From: MADRE2 sp964397015
Lineage (GTDB): Bacteria > Desulfobacterota > Desulfobacteria > Desulfobacterales > Desulfobacteraceae
NCBI GenBank assembly: GCA_964397015.1
Contig: CAYNHL010000045.1
Location: forward strand, 1 to 24,714
Direction: 5' to 3'
DNA: 24,714 bases
In this document: one piece after another, positions 15,054-24,561 of the stretch
Layout of the letters: the number at the start of each line of letters is the position of its first letter
Numbering within the stretch: position 1 is the stretch's first letter
Position numbers and translations under genes: made by a program
Notes under the pieces: model-generated
What the model was told of the DNA's origin: nothing
What the model saw: the letters and a program-made list of their open reading frames with translations, nothing else
Databases searched by the model: none

Positions 15054-15992
15054 ATGGTATTTGAGCATACCCCGGTGATGCCCGACGAGGTGCTGATGCA
15101 TCAGGATCTCAACCCCGGCGATATCTGTGTAGACGGGACACTCGGAGGTTGCGGACACGCCCTGAAGACCATTGAGGCCATCCTGCCGACAGGACTGCTC
15201 ATTGGGATCGATCAGGACCCGGATGCAATTGACAATGCAAAAAAGGTAATGCATCCGTACAAAGACAATGTACGGCTTTTTCACGACAACTTTGCCAACC
15301 TGGGACACATCCTCAAGACCCTGAATATCAGGGCAGTCAATTCTATCCTCATCGATCTTGGCTTTTCCTTCCACCAGATAGACAAAAGCAACAGGGGGTT
15401 CAGCTTTAACCGAAACGAACCATTGGACATGCGGATGGATACCAGAAGCCCGACCACAGCAGCAGACCTTGTCCATTCTTTGACACAAAAAGAACTGGCC
15501 GACCTGTTTTATTCATATGGTGAAGAGCGGCTGTCCAGAAGAATTGCAAAGACAATTGTCCGGCACCGGGAGCTTTCGCCCATCACCACCAGCCGGGAAC
15601 TTGCTGAAATTGTCCGTTCCGCCGTCCCGGCTAAAATTGCCTACGCTTCGAAAATCCATCCGGCTACCCGGGTATTTCAGGCTCTCAGGATTGCAGTGAA
15701 CCGGGAACTTGAAATGCTGTCCGGCTTCATGGACCAGGTTCCGGATTTTCTTGTAAAAGATGGCCGGATAAGTGTTATCTCGTTTCATTCCCTTGAAGAC
15801 CGGATTGTAAAAAACAGCATCCGCAAATTTGAAAACGGTTGCACCTGCCCCAAAGAACTGCCGCAATGCCTGTGCGGGTTTACCGCTCAGATGAAAGCGG
15901 TTTTCAAAAAGCCCCTGTCCCCTGCACCCAAAGAGAAAAAGGACAACCCCATGTCAAGAAGCGCAAAGCTGCGGATTGCCAAAAGGATATAA
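15054..15992 (+). CDS. rsmH: 16S rRNA m4C1402 methyltransferase RsmH (MraW)
   Basis: 312 aa, the usual length. It methylates N4 of C1402 in 16S rRNA using S-adenosylmethionine. The start HTPVMPDEVL (5-14) is the family N-terminus; SAM-binding VDGTLGGCGHA is at 26-36 with acidic IGIDQDPDAI after it; RGFSFNRNEPLDMRMD and the C-terminal VISFHSLEDRIVKN are RsmH signatures. A CxCP-type cysteine pair (GCTCPKELPQCLCG) sits near the C-terminus, as in many homologues. It lies in the standard second position of the dcw cluster, 3 bases before ftsL. Confidence 0.96.
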   Translation: MVFEHTPVMPDEVLMHQDLNPGDICVDGTLGGCGHALKTIEAILPTGLLIGIDQDPDAIDNAKKVMHPYKDNVRLFHDNFANLGHILKTLNIRAVNSILIDLGFSFHQIDKSNRGFSFNRNEPLDMRMDTRSPTTAADLVHSLTQKELADLFYSYGEERLSRRIAKTIVRHRELSPITTSRELAEIVRSAVPAKIAYASKIHPATRVFQALRIAVNRELEMLSGFMDQVPDFLVKDGRISVISFHSLEDRIVKNSIRKFENGCTCPKELPQCLCGFTAQMKAVFKKPLSPAPKEKKDNPMSRSAKLRIAKRI

Positions 15993-15995
15993 ATC

Positions 15996-16304
15996 ATGGC
16001 AGCCCGGTCCAGACATATTCTGCCCCAATCAGGATCACCGGCCATGTGGCTGGTTATCATCGGTATCCTTCTGGCTGAGCTCCTGTTTTATACATGGATC
16101 AGGGTTGAATCCACCCAGACCACATTTGATATTTCCAGGGCCGTGTATGACCAGAAAAAGATAATGGCCTACAATACGGCCCTGTCCCTTGAAAAAGCGA
16201 GTCTGATGTCCCCCAGGCGTATTTCGAGAATTGCAAGAGAGGAACTGAACCGTGCCGCCCCAGACGCAGAACAGGTAATCTATCTTCAAGGAGATCTGCG
16301 CTGA
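15996..16304 (+). CDS. ftsL: Cell division protein FtsL
   Basis: 102-aa bitopic membrane protein. A short cytoplasmic tail (about 1-16) precedes a TM helix (about 17-36, AMWLVIIGILLAELLFYTWI). The periplasmic part has a heptad-like coiled coil (about 42-70, with SRAVYDQKKIMAYNTALSLE) and ends in the LxxPxRI-like MSPRRISRIAREELN. Sequence conservation in FtsL is low, so the call rests on size, topology and position between rsmH and ftsI. With FtsB and FtsQ it activates FtsWI at the septum; ftsB and ftsQ are not in the window. Its stop shares one base with the ftsI ATG. Confidence 0.85.
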   Translation: MAARSRHILPQSGSPAMWLVIIGILLAELLFYTWIRVESTQTTFDISRAVYDQKKIMAYNTALSLEKASLMSPRRISRIAREELNRAAPDAEQVIYLQGDLR

Positions 16305-18046
16305 TGGCAAAGGATCCGAAAACCACTATCAACAAACGCATCATCGCGCTGGAAGTTTTGTTTTTCATTGCCATCATCCTGCTGGGTGCCCGGTCTGTCG
16401 AAATACAGGTATTCAGGGCAGACGAACTTGCAGACAAGGCAGTCCGGGAATATTCGACCAGCATCCGGATTGAAGGAGACCGCGGAGATATTTTCGACCG
16501 GAACATGAATTCCCTGGGGATCAGTCTGGAAGCACTGTCCGTGGCAGCCTGTCCGTCAGTGATCACATCACCCGGGAAAGTGGCCCGCCAGCTGTCCGGA
16601 ATACTTGATCTGCCGGCAGCTGACCTGAAAAACCGGCTGACATCCAAAAAACAGTTTGCCTGGGTCAAAAGACGTATTACACCTGACCAGGCCTCAGCTA
16701 TAGAAGCGCTGAACATCACAGGTATTTTTTTCCGCAACGACTCAAGGCGGTTTTATCCCAACACCACCCTGGCAGCCCAGGTCATCGGATTCACTGGTAA
16801 TGACAACCATGGACTCGAGGGACTTGAATTCAAATACAATGACATACTCGATGGCAAAACCCGGGATATCCTGGTTCGAAAGGACGGCACCGGAAAACTG
16901 TACAATGAGGAAAAAAGGCTTAAAACGGTCCTTTCCGGTGATTCGATCGTGCTGACCATCGACCAGTCCATCCAGTATTTCAGTGAAAAAGCCGTTGAAG
17001 AAGCGGTCACTTCGTACAATGCCGCGTCAGGAATGGCGATTGTCATGGATCCTTCTTCCGGCGAGCTTCTTGCCGTTGCCCATTATCCCCTGTTCAATCC
17101 CAATGTGTTCAGTCAGTATGACTCGTCACTATGGCGTAACAGGGCTGTGACCGATGCATTCGAACCCGGTTCTATCATGAAAATCTTCACAGCTTCAGCT
17201 GCGGTTGAAAAAGGCTATTTTTCGACCAAATCCATTTTCTTTTGTGAAAACGGAACCTACAAAATCGGCAAATTCACTATCAATGATATCAAGCCCCACG
17301 GTTGGCTTTCCCTGGGACAGGTCATCAAATATTCAAGCAATATCGGGGCAGTGAAAATTTCTGAAACCATAGGAAGCCAGACTCTTTATGACACATTGAA
17401 CTCTTTTGGGTTTGGCAGGAAAACACGGATTGAATGTCCGTATGAGACAACGGGCAACCTGATTCCCTGCCAGGACTGGTCCAACATCGATGCAGGCGCC
17501 ATCGCTTTTGGACAGGGCATATCGGCATCGGCTGTCCAGCTGATCACCGCGGTTTCAGCCATTGCCAACGGCGGGATGTTGATGAAGCCCGTCCTGGTGA
17601 AAAAAATCGTTTCCGTTTCAGGCGAAGCCAGGAAAATCTATCACCCCACACCGGTCAGACGGGTGATTTCATCGGACACGGCCGACAAGATCAAAGCCAT
17701 GATGGGCGAGGTGACAGAAGAAAACGGTACCGGAAAAAACGCTGCTATCGAGGGATATTCAATTGGTGGTAAAACCGGCACTGCCCAGAAAGCGGGAAAA
17801 GGCGGAACAGGGTATATCAAAAACAAGTATACAGCTGTATTCACTGGCTTTGCTCCGCTTTCCAATCCCAGGCTGGCCACCCTGGTAATCATCGATGAAC
17901 CCCAAACACAGCATTATGGCGGCGTGGTGGCGGCACCTGCATTTAAATCCATCATGAAAGACACATTGAACTATTTGAGCATTCCTCCGGATAATGGCAG
18001 GCCCCGGCAGATGGTGGCCGAGCTGTCACAGGAGACTGATCGATGA
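16304..18046 (+). CDS. ftsI: Septal peptidoglycan transpeptidase FtsI (PBP3)
   Basis: 580-aa class B penicillin-binding protein with an N-terminal TM anchor (about 13-30). The pedestal domain starts with GDRGDIFDRN (58-67). The transpeptidase domain has all three active-site motifs: SIMK with nucleophile Ser290, SSN at 344-346, and KTG at 490-492. It crosslinks septal peptidoglycan with FtsW supplying glycan strands. There is no PASTA domain, so it is not the SpoVD/PBP2x type. The start overlaps ftsL by one base; the stop overlaps the murE-murF ATG (ATGA). Confidence 0.95.
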   Translation: MAKDPKTTINKRIIALEVLFFIAIILLGARSVEIQVFRADELADKAVREYSTSIRIEGDRGDIFDRNMNSLGISLEALSVAACPSVITSPGKVARQLSGILDLPAADLKNRLTSKKQFAWVKRRITPDQASAIEALNITGIFFRNDSRRFYPNTTLAAQVIGFTGNDNHGLEGLEFKYNDILDGKTRDILVRKDGTGKLYNEEKRLKTVLSGDSIVLTIDQSIQYFSEKAVEEAVTSYNAASGMAIVMDPSSGELLAVAHYPLFNPNVFSQYDSSLWRNRAVTDAFEPGSIMKIFTASAAVEKGYFSTKSIFFCENGTYKIGKFTINDIKPHGWLSLGQVIKYSSNIGAVKISETIGSQTLYDTLNSFGFGRKTRIECPYETTGNLIPCQDWSNIDAGAIAFGQGISASAVQLITAVSAIANGGMLMKPVLVKKIVSVSGEARKIYHPTPVRRVISSDTADKIKAMMGEVTEENGTGKNAAIEGYSIGGKTGTAQKAGKGGTGYIKNKYTAVFTGFAPLSNPRLATLVIIDEPQTQHYGGVVAAPAFKSIMKDTLNYLSIPPDNGRPRQMVAELSQETDR

Positions 18047-20997
18047 AACTTGACCAGCTGCTGAAAAATATCAGGCTGCCCCATGTGATGCCGCAGGATG
18101 CTGATTTGGACATCCGGATTACCTCTGTCTGCAGCCGGGCCCAGGATATCACTCCCGGCGGACTTTTCATCGCTATAAAAGGCTATAGTGCCGATGGGCA
18201 TGACTTCATAGACCAGGCAGTTGAAAACGGTTGTGCCGCAATTGTTTCCCAGAAAGCCGTCCAGTCCGAAAAACCGGTTATCATTGTGGAAGACACCCGC
18301 AGCGCCATGGCTCACATTGCCTGCGCCTTCTACCGGAACCCTTCAAAGGACATGGTGCTGACCGGTATCACCGGAACCAACGGAAAAACAACCATTACAT
18401 TCCTGCTCGAGCATATCCTTCGGCAGGGTGGATTCAATCCCGGTATAATCGGCACGGTCAACATCCGCTATAACGACAAAACAGAGAACAACCCCGTCAC
18501 TACACCGGATTCCATTGACCTCCAGGCCGTTCTTGCCCGCATGCGGGATGCCGGAGTTACCCATGTCATACTTGAAGTGTCTTCCCATGGCATCGACCTT
18601 CACCGCATTGACGGATGCCATTTTGACGTTGGAGTCTTTACAAACCTGAGCCAGGACCACCTGGACTTCCACCCGGACATGACCGACTACTTTGAATGCA
18701 AAAAAAGTTTTTTCACCCGGCATCTTTCAAATACCGGACATGCCGCTGTCGTCAACCTGGATGATCCAAAAGGAAAAATAATTCAAGACAGTCTGTCCAT
18801 AAGGACAATAGGTACCGGCACCAGCGCCCGGGCCGCCGTGACCAGCCATGATGTCATAGATGACATATCGGGGCTGCGCGGAACCCTTTTAATCGAAGGC
18901 GCCCGTGTCCATTTCAGTTCTCTGATGACCGGGCGGTTCAACCTTGAAAACATCCTGTCCGCCGCCGGAGCCGCCCATGCCCTGGGAATCGCTCCGGAAA
19001 CGATAGCGGAAGGCATCCGGGCCTGCCGTGCCGTTCCCGGCCGGCTCGAAAAAGTTTTCAATACAGCCAACCGGTATGTATTCGTGGACTATGCCCACAC
19101 CCCTGCAGCCCTTGGAGCAGTGCTGGACACATTGAAAAAAAGGGCTCCACGCAGGCTCATCACCGTGTTTGGATGCGGCGGAGACCGGGACCGGAGCAAA
19201 AGGCCGCAAATGGCACAGATGGCCGAAAAATACAGTGATTTGATAATCATCACCTCGGACAACCCGAGGCAGGAAAATCCGGATCTCATTATCCGGCAGA
19301 TACTCGAGGGAATCAGCTGTCCGCCTTACGATGAATCCGACGGAACCGGATCATCCTGTTGCTACCTGATCGAGCCGGACCGCCGCAGGGCGCTTGAAAC
19401 CGCCATTGCCCTTTCAAGACCCCTGGATATTGTCATTGCAGCGGGAAAGGGCCATGAAACTTACCAGATAACAGCCGGGGGCACCATTCATTTTGATGAC
19501 AGGATAGAACTTGCGCAGGCATTGAAGCGTGTTCCGCCGTCAGAAACCGATCCATCGCCCATCCCCTTCAGTATCGAGGATATCCAGACGGCAATCCAGT
19601 CAGGACCTGTCATATGCAATCTGCCGGATACCACAAGCTTTGCCGCCATGAATACCGACTCCAGATCTATCAGAAAAACGGACTGCTTTATAGCGCTCAA
19701 AGGGCCGAATTTCAACGCGGCCTCCTTTATCACGGAGCTTGCTGCCGAAGGTATCCAGGGGTTTATCGCCCCCATGGGATTCTCAGCCGGGCTTGCGCCG
19801 GATGAAAAAGCGGCGTTTTCAAGCCTGCCCCTGATCCTGTTCGAAGTTGAAAACACCCTTGAAGCACTGGGAAAACTGGCGAATTATCAGCGCAGCAGGG
19901 CGGGTGCCAGGGTTGCAGCCATTACCGGTTCCAACGGAAAAACCACTACCCGTCAGATGATCCAGGATATCTTTTCACGCGGACATATCACCCTTGCGAC
20001 CCGGGGAAACCGCAACAATGAAGTAGGGCTGCCATTGACACTTCTCAAGTTGTCCAGTTACCACAAGTGGGCCATAGTTGAGATGGGAATGAATCATGCC
20101 GGAGAGATATCGCGGCTTTCCAAAATTGCCGCACCTGACATTGCCGTTATCACCAACATATCTTTGACCCATCTCGAAGGTCTTGGCACGATTGACAATA
20201 TCGCTGCCGCAAAAGCGGAAATTTTCGATCACATGTCCCCGGATTCCACAGTCGTTTTGAATTCTGACGATTCATTCCATTCATACCTGCAGACCCGGGC
20301 GGCAGCCAATCCCGATATCCGCCATATCATCACATTCGGCACCGGAAAGGCCTCCGTGATTACAGCCTCAAACATCCGCCCGGCAAAAAACAGGGTCGAT
20401 TTCGAACTTTTCGACAAAACGGACACCGTTTCAATATCCTTGAACACCCCCGCCCCTTTCATGGTCATGAACGCACTGGCAGCCTGTGCGGCAGGCCGGG
20501 CTGCAGGACTCGACCTCGAGGCCATTGCTGACGGACTGGCCGATTTTTCACCTGTTCCCGGGCGGCTGCAGCCGATAATATTGCCCGGACAGATCCACCT
20601 TATAGATGACACCTACAACGCCAGCCCGGCATCGATGGCACAGGCCCTGAACACATTAAAGCTGCTCAGCCGGGACAATCCGGCAGTGGCAGTTCTCGGT
20701 GACATGCTGGAACTGGGTGAAAAAACGGCAATCCACCATGAAGTGGTCGGCCGGATAGCAGCGGCATCCGGAATTGACCGCCTGTACCTTCACGGAAACC
20801 ATGCCCGGGATGTCATGAACGGAGCGCTGCAGCAGGGATTTGCCGCAGACAGGATCATCAGTGGCAGCAAGACCGAAATTGCCCGGCACATAACCGGACA
20901 TATACAGCCCGGCACATGGATCCTGGTAAAAGGTTCCAGGGGAATGGCCATGGAAGAAGTCATTCATAAAATTCAACAGATGCAGGAGGATAAATAA
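18043..20997 (+). CDS. murE-murF: Bifunctional MurE-MurF ligase fusion
   Basis: One 984-aa frame encodes two complete Mur ligases. Residues 1-about 493 are MurE, adding meso-diaminopimelate to UDP-MurNAc-L-Ala-D-Glu: P-loop TGTNGKTT (110-117), TTPDSIDL (153-160), the probable carbamylated Lys220, and DNPRQE (406-411), the motif that selects meso-DAP. After a Pro-rich linker (about 495-508), MurF runs from IPFSIEDIQTAI (507-518) to the end, adding D-Ala-D-Ala: P-loop TGSNGKTT (628-635), NRNNEVGLPLTLL, and DDTYNASPASM (855-865). No stop or frameshift interrupts the junction, and no separate murF start is needed. Products pass to MraY, encoded 7 bases downstream. Confidence 0.95.
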   Translation: MKLDQLLKNIRLPHVMPQDADLDIRITSVCSRAQDITPGGLFIAIKGYSADGHDFIDQAVENGCAAIVSQKAVQSEKPVIIVEDTRSAMAHIACAFYRNPSKDMVLTGITGTNGKTTITFLLEHILRQGGFNPGIIGTVNIRYNDKTENNPVTTPDSIDLQAVLARMRDAGVTHVILEVSSHGIDLHRIDGCHFDVGVFTNLSQDHLDFHPDMTDYFECKKSFFTRHLSNTGHAAVVNLDDPKGKIIQDSLSIRTIGTGTSARAAVTSHDVIDDISGLRGTLLIEGARVHFSSLMTGRFNLENILSAAGAAHALGIAPETIAEGIRACRAVPGRLEKVFNTANRYVFVDYAHTPAALGAVLDTLKKRAPRRLITVFGCGGDRDRSKRPQMAQMAEKYSDLIIITSDNPRQENPDLIIRQILEGISCPPYDESDGTGSSCCYLIEPDRRRALETAIALSRPLDIVIAAGKGHETYQITAGGTIHFDDRIELAQALKRVPPSETDPSPIPFSIEDIQTAIQSGPVICNLPDTTSFAAMNTDSRSIRKTDCFIALKGPNFNAASFITELAAEGIQGFIAPMGFSAGLAPDEKAAFSSLPLILFEVENTLEALGKLANYQRSRAGARVAAITGSNGKTTTRQMIQDIFSRGHITLATRGNRNNEVGLPLTLLKLSSYHKWAIVEMGMNHAGEISRLSKIAAPDIAVITNISLTHLEGLGTIDNIAAAKAEIFDHMSPDSTVVLNSDDSFHSYLQTRAAANPDIRHIITFGTGKASVITASNIRPAKNRVDFELFDKTDTVSISLNTPAPFMVMNALAACAAGRAAGLDLEAIADGLADFSPVPGRLQPIILPGQIHLIDDTYNASPASMAQALNTLKLLSRDNPAVAVLGDMLELGEKTAIHHEVVGRIAAASGIDRLYLHGNHARDVMNGALQQGFAADRIISGSKTEIARHITGHIQPGTWILVKGSRGMAMEEVIHKIQQMQEDK

Positions 20998-21004
20998 AAA
21001 CGGC

Positions 21005-22084
21005 ATGCTTTATTATTTCTTATATCCCCTGCATACGGATTTCTCCTTTTTCAATATTTTCAGGTACCTGACCTTCAGGACCATCTACGGCAGCCTGACT
21101 GCCTTTTTAATCTGTTTTATCCTTGGACCGTTCGTGATCCGCCACCTGTCCCGGATGCAGGTAGGCCAGATTATCCAGCATGACGGCCCCCAGACCCATC
21201 TTGGCAAGCAGGGAACCCCTACCATGGGCGGGATACTTATTCTTTTCGCCATCCTGGTCTCCACGGGACTGTGGGGAAATTTTTCGAACCATTATGTCAA
21301 TATCATGATACTGTCCCTGCTGCTGTTCGGCAGCATCGGGTTCATAGACGACTACCTGATGCAGATCAAAAAGCGGAACATGGGATTCACGGCAAGGGGA
21401 AAATTTCTGATACAGGTGCTGTTCGGCCTGGTGATAAGCTACCTGATATACAACTGCCCGGATTTTAATTCCAGACTGACTATACCTTTTCTCAAAAACA
21501 TATCTCCTGATCTTGGCATCTGGTATATACCCTTTGCCACTCTTGTCATAGTGGGGACATCCAATGCCGTAAACCTGACAGACGGACTGGACGGGCTGGC
21601 CATCGGCCCGATTATCATCGCCGCTGTCACCTATATGTTCTTTGCCTATGTCGCAGGTCATGTAAGGTTCTCAGAGTATCTCAATGTAAGGCACATTGCC
21701 TCCAGCGGGGAAATCAGTGTCATCTGCGGTATCATAGCCGGCGCCGGTCTGGGATTTTTGTGGTTCAACGCCCATCCGGCACAGATTTTCATGGGAGATT
21801 CCGGTTCCATTCCACTCGGTGCGATCCTGGGAACCATAGCCGTGGTGACCAAACAGGAGATACTTTTGCTGCTGGTCGGAGGGCTTTTTGTTATCGAGGC
21901 AATGTCCGTTATTATCCAGGTGGGATACTTCAAACTGTCAAAAGGAAAACGAATATTTAAAATGGCACCGCTGCATCACCATTTTGAACTCAAGGGCTGG
22001 CATGAATCCAAGGTCATCATACGCTTCTGGATCATTGCCGTTACACTGGCGCTGATTTCATTGAGTACATTGAAAATAAGGTAG
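21005..22084 (+). CDS. mraY: Phospho-N-acetylmuramoyl-pentapeptide transferase MraY
   Basis: 359-aa polytopic membrane enzyme (about ten TM segments) that attaches phospho-MurNAc-pentapeptide to undecaprenyl phosphate, making lipid I. Family motifs: GPQTHLGKQGTPTMGG (61-76), the Mg-binding Asp115-Asp116 in FIDDYLM, NLTDGLDGLA (190-199), catalytic-site Asp265 in MGDSGS, and the HHHFELKGW loop near 325. Its substrate comes from the fused MurE-MurF upstream. AGGAGGA lies 14 bases before the ATG, longer than ideal. murD begins 3 bases after the stop. Confidence 0.96.
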   Translation: MLYYFLYPLHTDFSFFNIFRYLTFRTIYGSLTAFLICFILGPFVIRHLSRMQVGQIIQHDGPQTHLGKQGTPTMGGILILFAILVSTGLWGNFSNHYVNIMILSLLLFGSIGFIDDYLMQIKKRNMGFTARGKFLIQVLFGLVISYLIYNCPDFNSRLTIPFLKNISPDLGIWYIPFATLVIVGTSNAVNLTDGLDGLAIGPIIIAAVTYMFFAYVAGHVRFSEYLNVRHIASSGEISVICGIIAGAGLGFLWFNAHPAQIFMGDSGSIPLGAILGTIAVVTKQEILLLLVGGLFVIEAMSVIIQVGYFKLSKGKRIFKMAPLHHHFELKGWHESKVIIRFWIIAVTLALISLSTLKIR

Positions 22085-22087
22085 GAA

Positions 22088-23449
22088 GTGACAAAAAAAC
22101 AAAAACCATACGACTTAGTGGTCGGCCTTGGAAAATCAGGACAGGCCATGGCAGGCTTTCTGGCCCGCAGGGGACATCGTGTCATTGCCACGGACCTGGA
22201 CCCGAATATTACGGACACTGTCGTGGATTTGCAACAAGAAGGCATCGAGGTCCAGCTTGGATTTCATGACCCTGACACCTTCAAACAGGCCCGTACCCTT
22301 TTTGTCAGTCCCGGAATTTCCACAATGAATCCCGTGATTCAAGAAGCTGAAAAAAAAGGCGTGCCGGTCAGCGGTGAACTCGAACTGTTTTCAAAACACA
22401 ACTCAACACCCGTGGTTGCCGTCACCGGCACAAACGGAAAAACCACCACCACCACCCTGATCGCAGAAATGCTGGAGGCATCCGGCAAAAAGGTCTTTAC
22501 CGGTGGCAATATCGGTATCCCACTTCTAACCGGACTGATGCAGCCCGACCTGTATGATGTAATGGTAGTGGAAATTTCAAGTTTCCAGCTGGACACTGCC
22601 GACAGTTTCAGTCCTCAAACCGGAGTACTTTTGAACATTTCTCCGGATCATATGGACAGGTATTCTGATTTTGATTCCTATGCCCGTTCCAAATGGTCGT
22701 TGTTCAAAAACCAGGGACAGTCGGACACGGCTATCATCAACCAGCGCATCGATAATTGGCAGGAGCATTGTGCCTCATTGACATCCAGGGTACTTTGCTT
22801 TCCACTGCCCGAAAAAGAAACAGGCAGCCAGGGGGCAGGATTTTTCAACAGCCAACTGTTCATTTCCCTGGACACAATCAGGCATCGATTTGATCTTGAT
22901 ACCATTCGTCTAAAAGGTGACCATAACAGGGAAAACATGGCTGCGGCCGCACTGGCTGCACTGGCCGCAGGCGCCGATGCCGGCAGTGTCCAGAAAATCC
23001 TGACCGGTTTCGATCCCCTGCCCCACCGGCTTGAATATGTCAAAACCATAAATCATGTCGACTTTTACAATGATTCCAAGGCAACCAATCCGGATGCCGT
23101 TATACGCGCCGTTGAATGCTTTACCGGACATGGTGTTGTCCTGGTAATGGGCGGGAGGGAAAAGGAAACCGACCTGTCGATTCTTTGTGAAACCATCAAA
23201 CAATCCGTAAAAGCCGTCGTTGCCATCGGTGAATCCCGGCACAAAATCCAGGCCCTGTTTTCACCTGTCTGCCCTGTCAAGACGGCTTTATCCATGAAAC
23301 AGGCCGTTGAAAAGGCTGTGGGGATAGCACGCCCGGGGGACAAGGTGCTGCTGGCCCCTGCCTGTGCCAGTTTTGACATGTACAAAGACTACAAAGCCAG
23401 GGGAAATGAATTCAAAAAATGTGTAGAGGAAATTAAGACCGCCATATGA
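22088..23449 (+). CDS. murD: UDP-N-acetylmuramoyl-L-alanine--D-glutamate ligase MurD
   Basis: 453-aa cytoplasmic Mur ligase that adds D-Glu to UDP-MurNAc-L-Ala. The N-terminal nucleotide-sugar domain begins VVGLGKSGQA (11-20) and contains FVSPGIS. The ATP-binding P-loop VTGTNGKTTTTT is at 112-123; EISSFQLD and LNISPDHMDRY follow, then SKWSLF with the probable carbamylated lysine, and the C-terminal domain has NDSKATNPDAV and LLAPACASFDMYKDY. The start is GTG, with AGGTAGGA closely upstream across the mraY stop. The stop overlaps the ftsW ATG by 4 bases. Confidence 0.96.
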   Translation: MTKKQKPYDLVVGLGKSGQAMAGFLARRGHRVIATDLDPNITDTVVDLQQEGIEVQLGFHDPDTFKQARTLFVSPGISTMNPVIQEAEKKGVPVSGELELFSKHNSTPVVAVTGTNGKTTTTTLIAEMLEASGKKVFTGGNIGIPLLTGLMQPDLYDVMVVEISSFQLDTADSFSPQTGVLLNISPDHMDRYSDFDSYARSKWSLFKNQGQSDTAIINQRIDNWQEHCASLTSRVLCFPLPEKETGSQGAGFFNSQLFISLDTIRHRFDLDTIRLKGDHNRENMAAAALAALAAGADAGSVQKILTGFDPLPHRLEYVKTINHVDFYNDSKATNPDAVIRAVECFTGHGVVLVMGGREKETDLSILCETIKQSVKAVVAIGESRHKIQALFSPVCPVKTALSMKQAVEKAVGIARPGDKVLLAPACASFDMYKDYKARGNEFKKCVEEIKTAI

Positions 23450-24561
23450 CACCTTCCAGGCACATACACCCGTTTTTCAGTGAAAAGAGCATTCTTTTCC
23501 CTGTTATCATGCTCTCCGGGCTGGGAATAATCATGGTCTACAGTGCCAGCTCGGCAATCAGTATGCAGAACCATGACACCGTTTTTTACTATATGCAGAA
23601 ACAGGCTTTTTTCTGCCTTATCAGCATAGGGATCATGTTTATGACCGCGTCATTCCCCTACCAGCTCTATAGACCCATGGCCTATATCATACTGGCAGCA
23701 GGGCTCGCACTGCTCTGCCTTGCGTTGATGCCGGCATTCAACCTGAAGGCGGGCGGTGCACACAGATGGATACGCCTGGCAGGGATCACGTTTCAACCCT
23801 CTGAAGCTGCAAAACTGTCATTGATTGTATTCATGGCCTATTCTCTGTCAAAAAAACAGGCCCTGATAAAGGAATTTTCAGTGGGCTTTCTTCCCCACCT
23901 GTTTGTCCTGCTTGTCTTCAGCCTGCTGATCATCATTCAGCCGGATTTCGGAACCGTCGCCGTCTACGGAATCATTACCTGGGCCATGATGTTTGTGGCA
24001 GGTGTCAAAATAATTCATTTACTGTCGCCGCTGCCTCTCCTGATGCCGATCATATACTTTCTGGTGCTTAAAGTAGACTACAGGAAAGAACGGATACTTG
24101 CCTTTTTGAATCCATGGGCCGACCCGTTTGATTCCGGATACCAGATCACCCACTCTTTAAAGGCTTTCGGGTCCGGTGGTATTTTTGGACAGGGACTGGG
24201 CCTGGGAATGCAGAAACTCCATTATCTCCCGGAACCCCATACGGATTTCATTTTTTCGATTATTGGTGAAGAGCTTGGACTTATAGGCGTTCTTGGTGTT
24301 TTTTCGCTTTACACCGTACTTGTCTGGAAAGGGGCACAAATAGCCAGAAACGCGCCGGATGCCTTTGGAAGCCTGCTGGCAGCCGGCTTGACCACCTATC
24401 TTGGGATCCAGATGATCATCAACACTGGAGTGGCCCTGGGCATCCTGCCGACAAAGGGGCTGACGCTGCCATTTATCAGTTATGGCGGCACATCCCTGAT
24501 AATCAGCATGACGGCAGTTGGCATTTTAATGAATATAGGGGCAAGTGCAAAAAATGGATAA
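23446..24561 (+). CDS. ftsW: Lipid II polymerase FtsW (SEDS family)
   Basis: 371-aa polytopic membrane protein of the SEDS family that polymerises lipid II into septal glycan strands with FtsI. Signatures: VYSASSA (31-37), GGAHRWIRL and FQPSEAAKLSLI (117-128), IIQPDFGT, then the large loop FLNPWADPFDSGYQ (220-233), GQGLGLGMQK and PEPHTDFIFSIIGEE with the catalytic-type Asp267, and PTKGLTLPFISYGG near the end. Position after murD favours FtsW over RodA. It overlaps murD by 4 bases and murG by 8. Confidence 0.95.
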   Translation: MTPSRHIHPFFSEKSILFPVIMLSGLGIIMVYSASSAISMQNHDTVFYYMQKQAFFCLISIGIMFMTASFPYQLYRPMAYIILAAGLALLCLALMPAFNLKAGGAHRWIRLAGITFQPSEAAKLSLIVFMAYSLSKKQALIKEFSVGFLPHLFVLLVFSLLIIIQPDFGTVAVYGIITWAMMFVAGVKIIHLLSPLPLLMPIIYFLVLKVDYRKERILAFLNPWADPFDSGYQITHSLKAFGSGGIFGQGLGLGMQKLHYLPEPHTDFIFSIIGEELGLIGVLGVFSLYTVLVWKGAQIARNAPDAFGSLLAAGLTTYLGIQMIINTGVALGILPTKGLTLPFISYGGTSLIISMTAVGILMNIGASAKNG

